From Pseudomonadota bacterium (GTDB lineage Bacteria; Pseudomonadota; Alphaproteobacteria; Sphingomonadales; Sphingomonadaceae), in contig JAEXAW010000088.1 in assembly GCA_023458055.1 (NCBI GenBank), forward strand, positions 1 to 56,856: a stretch of 56,856 nt of DNA. The letters are read 5' to 3'. Made by a program: the position numbers and the translations under genes. Positions within the stretch are counted from its first letter, which is position 1. Every line of letters begins with the position of its first letter. Below the pieces are notes generated by a model, which was given only the letters and a program-made list of their open reading frames with translations, ran no database searches and was not told the DNA's origin. Shown one piece after another: positions 16,700-26,800 of this stretch.

Positions 16700-17182
16700 T
16701 CCCTTTCAGGGAGGGTCAAAAACGGCCACGTTTTTTGGGGTGGGTGCGGGCAGCGCCAATGCTGAGAGGCTTTACCCACCCCGAAGCCGCTAACGCGCCT
16801 TCGACCCTCCCTCGCAAGGGAGGGTGAATGGGTAGCGATCCTCCGGGTGAATGGGTAGCGATCTTCCCTGGCGAGGGAGGGTGAAGGAGTAGCTCCTCCC
16901 CGTCGCTCATAGAGCGATGGGGAGGTGGCAGCCCGCAGGGCTGACGGAGGGGTCGCCTGCGTCCAGCAGGCGGAATGGTTTCAGCCAAGCCGGACAATGC
17001 GCGCACCCGCAACCAAGCTATTCGCGGAGAGGCCGCCCGCTCGGCTCACGCCTCGCGCCCCCTCCACCATGCTACGCATGGTCCCCCTCCCCATTGCTTC
17101 GCAACAGGGAGGATTTTTGCGCGCGATGTTAACACCGTTAACTCTTTAGGCGCACCATCAGTCTTGCAGCGACCCCAACGCG
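16700..17182. repeat. Gene-free repeat block between the ACP gene and trxB
   Basis: Contains a copy of the ACGTTTTTTGGGGTGGG repeat with AGGGAGGG hairpins (16696-16830), a local duplication of GGGTGAATGGGTAGCGATC (around 16823 and 16846), and a copy of the GGGGAGGTGGC/CCCCTCCACC family (16888-17115). No gene is seen. Confidence 0.75.
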
Positions 17183-18163
17183 TTACGCGTCAGCCTTCTC
17201 AACCTTCTGGCTCGCCGCAAAATCTTCGTGCGCGAGGAATCGTTCGGCATCGAGCGCCGCCATGCAGCCCATGCCCGCGGCGGTCACGGCCTGGCGATAG
17301 ACCTTGTCGGTCACATCGCCGCACGCAAACACGCCCGGTACTTCGGTGCGCGAGGTGCCCTTTTCGACGATCAGATAATTGTCGGCATCGAGCGGCAAAT
17401 GGCCTTTGAACAATTCGGTCGAAGGCGCGTGGCCGATGGCGACGAACGCGCCGTCGGCCGTCTCGTGCGACTTTTCACCCGTAACCGTATCGATGAGGTC
17501 AACCCCGACCAGGCCCGCATTGCCCTCGCCCTCGACGAAGCGGTCCACCCGCTTGTTCCAGATCACCTTGATATTGGGGTGCGCGAACAGGCGATCCTGC
17601 AAAATCTTTTCCGCCCGCAGCGAATCGCGGCGGTGGATCAGGGTCACGTCCTGGCTATGGTTGGTGAGGTAGAGCGCCTCTTCAACCGCGGTATTGCCGC
17701 CGCCGATCACCACCACTTTCTTGCCGCGATAGAAAAAGCCATCACAGGTTGCGCAGGCGGAAACGCCCTTGCCGCCGAGCGATTGTTCGCCTTCGACGCC
17801 CAGCCATTTGGCCTGCGCGCCGGTCGCGATGACCAGCACGTCGCCAGTATAGAGTTGCCCGCCATCGCCGACCAGTTTGAACGGGCGCGATGAAAGGTCG
17901 ACCGAGGCGATCTGGTCAAAGATCATGCGGGTGCCGACATGCTCGGCCTGCGCCTGCATTTCCTCCATCAGCCAGGGCCCCTGGATGACATCGCGGAAGC
18001 CGGGATAATTTTCAACATCGGTGGTGATGGTGAGCTGCCCGCCCGGCTGCATTCCCTGGACCACAATCGGCTGCATCCCTGCGCGCGCGCCATAAATGGC
18101 GGCGGATAGGCCAGCGGGGCCAGAACCGAGAATCAACATACGGGTGTGGATGGCATCACTCAT
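17183..18163 (-). CDS. trxB: Thioredoxin-disulfide reductase
   Basis: NADPH-dependent FAD enzyme that reduces thioredoxin. The 326-residue product has the FAD-binding GSGPAGLSAA near residue 14, the redox-active CATC (Cys137 and Cys140), the NADPH-binding VIGGGNTAVEEALYL and the C-terminal FACGDVTDKVYRQAVTAAG. The start is ATG 18161-18163 (MSDAIHTRMLILG); the longer frame adds residues without family likeness. It stands alone, with repeats downstream and an unusually AT-rich region upstream. Confidence 0.97.
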   Translation of the reverse strand: MSDAIHTRMLILGSGPAGLSAAIYGARAGMQPIVVQGMQPGGQLTITTDVENYPGFRDVIQGPWLMEEMQAQAEHVGTRMIFDQIASVDLSSRPFKLVGDGGQLYTGDVLVIATGAQAKWLGVEGEQSLGGKGVSACATCDGFFYRGKKVVVIGGGNTAVEEALYLTNHSQDVTLIHRRDSLRAEKILQDRLFAHPNIKVIWNKRVDRFVEGEGNAGLVGVDLIDTVTGEKSHETADGAFVAIGHAPSTELFKGHLPLDADNYLIVEKGTSRTEVPGVFACGDVTDKVYRQAVTAAGMGCMAALDAERFLAHEDFAASQKVEKADA

Positions 18164-18802
18164 CAAACAAGCTTTCAACTTAGGGCCGAGCGGCACAATA
18201 GGGCAAATGATCTGCGTCGCCGGAATCGCGACACGCATCACACGCCATAGGCAAGGCAGGCGCCGGAGAGCAAGCCTTGGCGGGCGGTGGTGCGTCCGTT
18301 CACGCAGATGGGAGCCGGCGGCAAAGTCTTCAAGCGGATCAGTCGGGAGAGGACCGCTGGCGAATCAGGATCGCCAAGTGGGTTCGACCCGGGGCGAATC
18401 ACCCACCCAAACTTGGTTCCCGCGATCCCCCAAAGCGAAAAGGAGCAGCGAATTGGCGCGATTGCGGCTCGCTTTCTTATCCTGTTATGGGACAGGTGGA
18501 AGATGTGCGGATTTTCACAGCCTCGCGCTTTACATTGATTTTACATTCATCTTTAAGCAAATTTGTTATTAAGTTATCTGATTGTTTTTCAATTATTTTT
18601 ACCCCTAAATTTGCTTAACCGTCCGGCAGCAAGCGAGCACTGTAAAATAATGTAAATTATAACCCAGCCACTGACGCGCGCAAAATTCTCCGTGACTCGC
18701 TCATGATGAACAGGTAATTAAGAACGCAAGCCGCCCGGTGATCCAAACATCACTCAGCGGCAAACATGGGGTCGCAACCTTTGAACACTAACGGGGGTTC
18801 CC
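18164..18802. other. Intergenic region between trxB and the LuxR-type gene
   Basis: No gene is supported. The first 350 bases are GC-rich unique sequence. From about 18525 to 18660 the composition drops to AT-rich and contains nested inverted repeats (listed separately). The rest leads to the start of the LuxR-type gene at 18803. Promoters for both divergent genes must be here, but I cannot place them with confidence. Confidence 0.6.
18529..18656. promoter_or_regulatory. Nested inverted repeats in an AT-rich island
   Basis: Outer arms: TTTACATTGATTTTACA (18529-18545) and TGTAAAATAATGTAAA (18641-18656), inverse copies apart from one inserted base. Inner arms: TTAAGCAAATTT (18553-18564) and AAATTTGCTTAA (18607-18618), perfect over 12 bp. 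The symmetrical arrangement upstream of a regulator gene suggests operator sites or a large cruciform. The outer element is itself internally repetitive (TTTACATT then TTTACATT). Confidence 0.5.
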
Positions 18803-19060
18803 ATGAGCAGATATTTTGAAGAGCAGGTACAGCTTACAGATCGTGAGCATGAGGTTTTGGAACTGGTAGCGCTCGGTCTTTCGGCCAAGGAAGCAGCGCT
18901 TGAACTGGACATCGCGCCGTGCACCGTCGAGCGCCATGTCGAAAACGTCCGGTTGAAGACCAGAACCCGCAATCGGGCCCATATGATCGCTCACGTCATC
19001 CGCGAAGGCTTGCTGTCTTTCGAACGTCCGACCACGACATCGGCGGTCGCGGCCTACTGA
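18803..19060 (+). CDS. Small LuxR-type HTH protein
   Basis: The 85-residue protein is almost only a LuxR/GerE DNA-binding domain: LTDREHEVLELVALGLSAKE followed by LDIAPCTVERHVENVRLKTR and NRAHMIAHVIREGLL. There is no receiver or ligand domain, so its activity would be set by expression level or a partner. It lies between trxB and the polysaccharide/NRPS-PKS locus, so control of the adjacent long operon is plausible; this is inference from position. The start ATG follows GGGGG at short distance. Confidence 0.8.
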   Translation: MSRYFEEQVQLTDREHEVLELVALGLSAKEAALELDIAPCTVERHVENVRLKTRTRNRAHMIAHVIREGLLSFERPTTTSAVAAY

Positions 19061-19139
19061 CGATAGCTTGGGGCAGGAGACCGGGCTGTTTCCCGCAACG
19101 CTTAACTTTAATTGCAATAAGCGGCGGGCAGCCCGCGTC

Positions 19140-19775
19140 TCACCTCTTTTGCAGGTGGGACCAGGATAAAATTACGGGCTCCGTAATATTCGCGCTCGCC
19201 GCCACAGCCATTGTGCCGGTGCGGTAAGCCGAGCCTTCGAGGTGCACGGTCGCGATTGACCGGGCATACCCGCATTCAACTTGATTCAACGGCATAGTAA
19301 GCCCGCAACCGAGCGCCTTCACGCACGCCTCCTTGCGCGTCCAGATGCGCAGAAAGGCTTCTGCGGACCGCCCTTCTCTCCCCGCGTCGCGGACATAGCC
19401 TTGCTCGCTTGCCGTATAGTGGAGCGGCATCAGATCGTCGGCATCCTCGATCACGCGGACGGCCTCGATATCAACCCCGATAGCGCTACCTTGGGCAACG
19501 CCGATCAGCGCGTAGCGTCCGCTATAGCTGAGGTTAAACGCGAGGTCGGGACAATCGGGAAGCGAGGGCTTGCCGAAAGCGTTGCGAGCAAAATCTAGCG
19601 CGTCAGGCCGCACCCCCAGCCGCTGCGCCAGCAAGGTGCGTAGTGCAGCGTGCGCGGCAATATAGCGGGCGCCGAGCGCCGGGCGCAGAAATCGCGCCGC
19701 GCGGGCGCGCTCTTCGGCGGAGATCAGGCGCGCTGCTTCCGGTTCCCGCGAATTGGCCGCATCGATAAGCCACAT
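19140..19775 (-). CDS. 4'-Phosphopantetheinyl transferase (Sfp type)
   Basis: Transfers the phosphopantetheine arm of CoA to carrier-protein serines. The 211-residue product has the family motifs IGVDIEAVR (Mg/CoA-binding Asp and Glu) and FLRIWTRKEACVKALGCGL (WxxKEAxxKA). ATG 19773-19775 has GAAGG seven bases upstream and gives the usual N-terminus (MWLIDAANS...LISAEERARAARF). A GTG at 19869-19871 that overlaps the stop of the preceding glycosyltransferase is an alternative start. It is the last gene of the long minus-strand operon, ideally placed to activate the PCP and ACP domains of the upstream NRPS and PKS, and possibly the ACP at 16254. Confidence 0.9.
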   Translation of the reverse strand: MWLIDAANSREPEAARLISAEERARAARFLRPALGARYIAAHAALRTLLAQRLGVRPDALDFARNAFGKPSLPDCPDLAFNLSYSGRYALIGVAQGSAIGVDIEAVRVIEDADDLMPLHYTASEQGYVRDAGREGRSAEAFLRIWTRKEACVKALGCGLTMPLNQVECGYARSIATVHLEGSAYRTGTMAVAASANITEPVILSWSHLQKR

Positions 19776-19864
19776 CTCGAAGCCTTCGGAAGGTTCGGGC
19801 AAGCGCCGCGCGTCCAGGCCGCACGCTTTCAACGCCTCCCCGGCGCAAGGCCATGTCAGCGCCC

Positions 19865-20848
19865 CTACCACCGCGACGGTAGGAAGGATGCGTGGCGGAT
19901 GAAATCCTGCAGTAAATTGGGCGGATCCGGATCCGCTCCCCGTCGCAGCATCTGTTTGATCCGCGCGAGGATATGCGCTGCAATCCAGCTTAGATCGGCC
20001 ATGATGCCATAAGCCCGTCCGTAATTTTTGATGAAGTAACGCTGGCGCGAATGGAACCAGTAGGCGGGGAGCCGCTTCAGCTTGATCTGCTTGCCGGTGA
20101 GCCCGGTGCTCTGGCCCGCAATATGGAGCACCAATGCATCCGGCACATACCAACATTCCCAACCCATGCGCTTGGCGTGGAGGCAGAAATCGGTTTCCTC
20201 GAAATAGAGGAAATAGCCTTCATCGAAGCGCAGATTATCTTCGAGCAATTCGCGGCGGATGATAAGGCTGGCACCCGATACCCAATCGACCTTTTCGCAG
20301 TGCTGACCCATCGGGCGCAGCGTCGCGCTGCGGCGCAGCAGTCGCGACACCAGGCCCCAATGCGATCCGCGCTCGATTTCGCCGAGCAGGCTGGGGAAGC
20401 GGAAGGCATAGGGCCATAATTCGCCATCCGCATCGAGCAGCGCACTCCCGGCAATACCCGCGGCGGGATGGTCGCGCATAAATTGCGCGAGGGCGCGTGC
20501 GGCTCCCGGGACGACGCGCGTATCCGGGTTCAGCAGCCAGACAAGATCGACGTCGGGCATCCGCTCCATCATCCAGGACATGCCCAGATTGCTGCCAGCC
20601 CCAAACCCCCGATTGTCGGGAGACCTGAGCAGTTCCACCCAATCCCAGCCGCGCTCCTCGATCGCGCGCGCGATAATATTGGCAGATTCGTCTTTCGAAT
20701 CATTGTCGACCACAATTGCGCTTAGATTGCCGTTGGTTGCGCGCTCGTCCTCCAGGCTTTCCAGACATTCCACCACCAGACGGCCGGTGCAATAATTGAC
20801 GATGACGACCCCAATGGTCTGCTCGAAGGGCATGGGACGCGCGCTCAT
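19865..20848 (-). CDS. Family 2 glycosyltransferase (rhamnosyltransferase-like)
   Basis: A GT-A fold enzyme that transfers a sugar from a nucleotide-sugar donor. The 327-residue product shows VVIVNYCTGRLVVECLESL, the VVDNDSKDES strand-loop, NRGFGAGSNLG, LLNPDTRV (metal-binding Asp) and FDEGYFLYFEETDFCLHAKR, the pattern of WbbL-like rhamnosyltransferases. Its ATG overlaps the stop of the PKS gene (ATGA at 20845-20848), so its translation is coupled to the PKS. That coupling suggests it glycosylates the PKS/NRPS product or joins that product to a glycan. This role is inferred. Confidence 0.88.
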   Translation of the reverse strand: MSARPMPFEQTIGVVIVNYCTGRLVVECLESLEDERATNGNLSAIVVDNDSKDESANIIARAIEERGWDWVELLRSPDNRGFGAGSNLGMSWMMERMPDVDLVWLLNPDTRVVPGAARALAQFMRDHPAAGIAGSALLDADGELWPYAFRFPSLLGEIERGSHWGLVSRLLRRSATLRPMGQHCEKVDWVSGASLIIRRELLEDNLRFDEGYFLYFEETDFCLHAKRMGWECWYVPDALVLHIAGQSTGLTGKQIKLKRLPAYWFHSRQRYFIKNYGRAYGIMADLSWIAAHILARIKQMLRRGADPDPPNLLQDFIRHASFLPSRW

Positions 20849-23800
20849 TCTGCGGCGACCACTTCGGCCTCGGCTTGGATTTCTTCTACAACGCTGGCGG
20901 CAAGCGGCAGCTCGGCATCCTTTCGCGCCCGCGCTACCGCGCTGTCGATCGCTTCCTGGAACAGCGGGGCCAATGTCCACACATTAGGCTCTTGCAGCGC
21001 GCTGCTGTGACCGCCGGGAACCGAGATGACGGTCACCTGATCGGCAACCCGCTTGCCCCAGCCCAAGGCCGCATCGCTGTAAATCTCCTGATAGGGAATA
21101 TCGTCGACCTCGCCATTGCCGTTGCTTGCCTTGAACAAAAACACATTGCCGCCCGACAACAAGCCTTTGGGCCGGTGCAGCAGATGCGCCGCTTCGTAAA
21201 GTTTGAGGAAAGGCAGGACCGGTACGGTTTCGCTTTCGCCTTGCGCAGATGCGTTGGCAGCGCGCATTTGCTGGAGCGTGCGGCGGTCACGCGCGACGGC
21301 AAGACGGGATTGCACCTCCCACTTGAGCGCATTCGCCGCCTTGCGAGCGAGTTCGGGAACCAGGGTCGCAACGCCTTCCTGATGCATCAGCGCCCTTACG
21401 CGGCGCATCCGCGCGCGCCCGATATAGAAGGAGCGTTTCGATGCCGAGACGTCTGCGGCATCAATCACACCGACAAAAGCGACCATATCTCCGGCCTCCT
21501 GTAGCTGCTGCGCGATCTCGAACGCGATCACCCCGCCCGCGCAAAGCCCGGCGAGAAGATAGGGGCCTTCGGGCTGAACCGTCTTGATGCGTTCGATATA
21601 ATTGGTCGCCATCTCCTCGATCCGGGTATGGGCAAAGCCGCCTGATGCATTGCGCAGCGGCTCGATCCCATAGACCGGGCGATTGGCGTGAAGCCGCGTC
21701 ACCAGCCCGCGATAGAGCAAGGTTTCACCCAAACCGTCATGGACGAAGAAAATCGGCGCGAGGCTCCCCCCTGCCCGGATAGTCACCACGCCGCGCCCGC
21801 TGGTTGCAATCGGCGCGGCATCCTTATCGGCGCTTGCCGGATCGGCGCTCTCGGCTCCGCCCGGTTCCAACTCTTCGGCAAGCGCGGCAACGGTCGGGTT
21901 TTCGAGCAACGAGGCGAGCGGCAGCGTCTTGCCGGTTTTCTTGCGCAAGCGGTTGGTGAACTGGACGGCGAGCAGCGAATGTCCGCCAAGGTCAAAGAAA
22001 TTATCATGACGCCCGACCGGATTGACGCCCAGCAGATCCGACCACAGATCCGCAATCGTCTTTTCCATGGCGCTGACGGGCAAGTCGATGTCTCCCTCTC
22101 GCACCTCGCCGCCGCTTGGCGCGGACGGCTGCAGCGCGGCGCGGATTGCCGCAAGCGAGGCGTTGATGTCGCTGGCGGCGATCACAACATGCGGCCGCGG
22201 AAGGCCGACCAGCAGGCTTTCGATGACGGCCAAGCCTTCTTCGGGGAAAATCGCTTCAATCTGTCCGACAGGCGGGGCGGTTTGCGCGGTGGATGCGCTG
22301 GCGCTTAGCTCTTGGGCGCGGGATACCAACGCCGCGTCGCGCACCCGCATCATGGTGAAATCCGAAATTTCAGCGATGGTGCGCCCGTCCGTATCGGTGA
22401 TGGTCACATCGAACGATGCCATCACTTGGGCATGGGTTGTTGCCGGACGATAGCGGATATGGCTGACAATCGATGGAGGCAGCGCCGCATGAACCACCAT
22501 CCGCCGATAGGAAAATGGCGCGAAGAAATCCTTGCCCGGCACATAATCGGGGATCAGCGATTGCGCGCCAGCGGTGGCGAAATCAAGCAGGGCGGGGTGC
22601 ATCAGGATGGTTTCAAAATCCTGGGCAAAGGCCGGGTCCATTTTAAGATGCAGCATCGCTTCGCCATTGCCATAAGCGGCACGACGGACAGTTGACCAGC
22701 GGGGACCAAATTTGAGCGCCGGACTGGAGTCTTCCTTGTCGTAGGTAACATGGGGGCAGCGGGCGCTGATCGCGTTAAGATCGATCAGCGCGGGCGTATC
22801 AAGCGCAACGGCCGCGGATATTTGTCCATAAGCATGTTCGACCCATTCTTCCTGTTCTGCCCCCAGCGCGCGGCCCAATATGGTGAAGCGCCAATTTTCG
22901 CCGATGCGGCGTTTGAGCTGCACCCGCAGCGCGCGCGCCGCCCCATCTGCCACCGCAAAGGGGGTGAGGAAGGTGACGTTCGACAGCATCGCCGCACCGG
23001 GGCTGATGAGCGCATGGGCAAAGCGGGCGAGTTCAAGGAAGCCGGTGCCCGGAATGAGCGTCCCCTGCCCCACCAGCCGATGTTCGTCGAGGATCCAATG
23101 CTGCTCGGGCGAGAGCGTTGCCGACAGAACCAGTTCATCCGGCGAGATGCGGTGCAGGGTTTCGAGGATCGGGTGGTTGACCGGCTCGCCTTCGGGCAAG
23201 TCGTCGGCGCTGCTGCCCTGACCGGCCTCCAGCCGCGCCGCCATGCCGACCTCACGCCAAGGGCTCCAGCCGACCGATAGATAGCGCGTGCCGCCCGCGC
23301 CTTTGCGTGCCTGCGCATAGGCATCGAGGAACGCGTTGGCGGCGGCATAATCGGCTTGCCCCGGCAATCCGGCCAAAGCGCTGATCGAGGAAAACAGCAT
23401 GATGAAGGCGGGCGATTGCCCTTCGAGCGCCTGTTCCAGCGCGAGCGTGCCTGCAACTTTAGGACGCAGCACCGCCTCCATCGCGCCGCGCGATTTGGTT
23501 TCGATGAGGCCATCGTCCAGTGCGCCGGCGGCATGGAACACGCCATGGATCGGCCTGACCCGCGCGGTTGCTTCGCGCAACGCTTTACGCAGCGCCCGCG
23601 CATTGCCGATATCGGCGGCGATATAGTCAACCGTCGCGCCCGCCGCTTCCAGTTCGATCAGCTTGCGGATGCGCGCCACGGTCGGTCCATCGGCGTCCCC
23701 GTTCGCCAGCAGCTCGGACCACCGTTCGCGCGGCGGCAAGGCCGAGCGACCGAGCAACAGCAGGCGTACATCCTCCAGCGTTGCGAGATGACCCGCAATG

Positions 23801-26800
23801 GTGAGGCCCAGCCCACCAAGACCGCCGGTAATGAGATAGGTGGCGTTGGGGCGCAGGGGAGCGTCGGTCGCTTGTGCCCGCGTAGTGGCTGCCGGTACAT
23901 GCGTCAGTTGTTGCACCCAGCGTTCACCATCGCGCAGCGCCAGCGGTTTGCCATCAAAGCTAGCCGCAAGTTCATGCACCACCATCGCCGCCAGCGTCGA
24001 AAGCGCACCGGCCTGTTCGGGTATAACAAGGTCAATCGGCCGGACATGAAGGTTCGGATATTCTGCGCTCACCACGCCCGCTGCGCCGATTGCGGTTGCC
24101 TTGGCCGGCATCAGGTCGCGGTCGCCCGCCACCCGCTGCACCCGGTCGGTGAGGAGCGCGATGTCGATGGGTTGGTCATCGCCATGAAAGCCAAGCTCGC
24201 GCGCCATCGCGACGAGACTGTGGAAGCCCAATTCCAGCAGCCGTGCGGTGTCCGGCTGGCGGCGTGCATGGCCGGTGACGAGCCAGCCATGATAGATTTG
24301 CGACGGTAGCCGTCCTTCCGCTGCCAGCGTTTCAAACAGGCGGCCATAATCGCCCTGGGTGGCGGGGCTTACGGAAAAGAGCGAAGGTCCAAGGCGCGCG
24401 AAGCGATGGCCGGCGCGGACGGTGACGACATCCCGCCCCGCCGCCTCAAGCTGGGCGGCAATCTCGCGGCCCAATCCGGCGGCATCTTCAAACACCAAGG
24501 CCGGACCATCCACCGGCTCGGCTTCGGTCTCAAACGCGCGCGTCCAGACCGGCTCATATTGCCATTGATGGATGTCATCACAGCGCCCCGCAGCGCCGCC
24601 CTCGCCTTGCGTTACCGCAAGCTGCGCGCCGGGCTCGATCCAATGACGCTGGCGTTCAAACTGATAGGTCGGAAGCGGGATGCGCTGGCGCTTTTCGCCT
24701 TCCCAATAGGCTGTCCAGTCAACCGGCACACCCGCGCTCCACAGCTGACCGAGCGCATCGAGCCATGCGGCATCGTCGGGCACCTGCTGTCCCGGATGGC
24801 GCATCGAGCTGATCACCGGTCGGCCACGTCTGCAATCCGGATGCTGGCGCACGAGGCTCGCCATCGAACGGCTGGGTCCGACTTCGAGCAATGCGCATTG
24901 CCCATCACCGAGCAGCCGATGGAGCCCATCGGTAAACCGCACGGTCTCGCGCAAATGGCGCACCCAATAATCGGCATTGCCCACTGTCTCGGCGCTCGCC
25001 CAATCGCCGGTGAGGTTCGAGACAAACGGAATTTGCGGCGGCGCGAAGCGGATGCTTTGCATCAGCTTGCGGAATTCGGGCAGAATTGGATCGAGCATCG
25101 GCGAATGCGCCGCGACCGAAATGGGCACCGGCTGCGCTTCAATCTCTTGCGCTGCAAGTTCGGCATGGAAACGGGCAATGGCGGCGGCTGGCCCCGAGAC
25201 CACGCAGAGCTTGGGTGCATTGATCGTGGCAATCGAAAGCTCGGCGGGGAGGAGCGGCAACAACTCCGCCTCGGTCAGCGGCACGCTCAGCATGCCTCCG
25301 TCGCGGATGGTTTCGAACAAGCGCCCGCGCTCGCTGACGATGCGCAAGGCCGATTCCATGTCGATCACGCCCGCAAGATGCGCGGCAGCATATTCGCCCG
25401 AGCTATGCCCGATCATCGCGGCAGGCTGCACCCCCACCGACATCCACAGCCGCGCGCAGGCGTTCTGGATGATGAAGAGGAGCGGCAGCGCAATTGACGG
25501 GCGTTCCATTTCGGTGTCCGCCTGCGCGCGGTCGGCTTCGGTCGGGAACAACCAGCGCCTCGCGCTGCTCAGGCCCATCGCGTCCAAGAGCGCGAGGCCC
25601 TTGTCGACTTCCGCTTTGAACAGGGGTTCCACCGCATAGAGATCTCGCGCCATGTCAACATGCTGCGGCCCCGCGCCGCAGAACAGGAAAGCGACGGGGC
25701 GGTCTGCAGCATAGTCGATGGCGGGCGGATTGGCGCTGATGGCGCGCAGTGGCTCGATGGCCTCCCCCGCGCTCTCCGCAACCGCAAAGCGGCGCTGCGC
25801 GAGATGCTGCCGCCCGACCGTCAGCGTGAAGGCCGTATCGGCCAGATTGGTTTGCGGATGCGCTTCAAGGAAATCCGCCAGCGCCGAGGCATTGGCTTCA
25901 GCGGCAATCCCCGATTTGGCCGAGCAAAGCAGCAGTTGATGCCGCCGATGGCTGGGGCCACTGGCGGGGCGCAGCGGCGCTTCTTCGAGCACTACATGCG
26001 CGTTGGTGCCGCCGACGCCAAGCGAACTGATGCCTGCGCGGCGCGGCGTGCCCAACGCTGGCGTCCATGCGCTATGCTTGGCCTGCACCCGAAACGGGCT
26101 GCTCTCCAAGGCGAGCGCCGGGTTGGGCGCTTCAAAATTAAGCGAGGCCGGGAGCTCACGATGATGCATGGCGAGCGCGACCTTGATCAACCCCGCCGCC
26201 CCCGCCGCCGTATCGGTATGGCCGATGCTCGCCTTGACCGATCCGATGCCGCAATAGCCGATGCCATCGCTGCTCTGGCGGAATGCCTGTGTCAAAGCGG
26301 CGAGTTCAATCGGGTCACCGACCGGCGTGCCCGTGCCATGGGCTTCGACATAGCTCACCGACGATGCATCGACATCCGCCATCGCCAGCGCTTCGGCGAT
26401 GACGCGCGCCTGCCCGTCAACGCTCGGTGCGAGATAGCCAACCTTGCCCGCGCCATCATTGTTGATCGCCGAACCGCGCACCACCGCATAAATATGATCG
26501 CCCGCCGCAAGCGCATCGCTGAGGCGGCGCAGCACAACCACGGCGACGCCGCTGCCGAATACCGTGCCTTGCGAGTCTGCATCGAACGGGCGGCAATGGC
26601 CGTCGGGCGAGAGGATTTCGCCCTCTTCGTAAAGATAGCCCTGACGGTGCGGCAGTTCGATCGACGAGCCGCCCGCAATCGCCATGTCGCATTCGCCGTT
26701 GAGCAAGCTTTGCGCCGCCATATGGATCGACACCAGCGAGGTCGAGCAAGCGGTCTGGACATTGATGCTCGGCCCCTTGAGATCGAGCAGGTAGGAGACC

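Noticed and set aside
16533..17182. tRNA or other structured RNA gene in the gap before trxB
   Set aside because: All strong stems seen are explained by the palindromic repeat families; no cloverleaf or CCA-like end is recognisable.
18096..18572. 158-codon plus-strand frame upstream of the LuxR-type gene
   Set aside because: Overlaps the trxB 5' end on the other strand, has no ribosome-binding site, and runs into the AT-rich palindrome.
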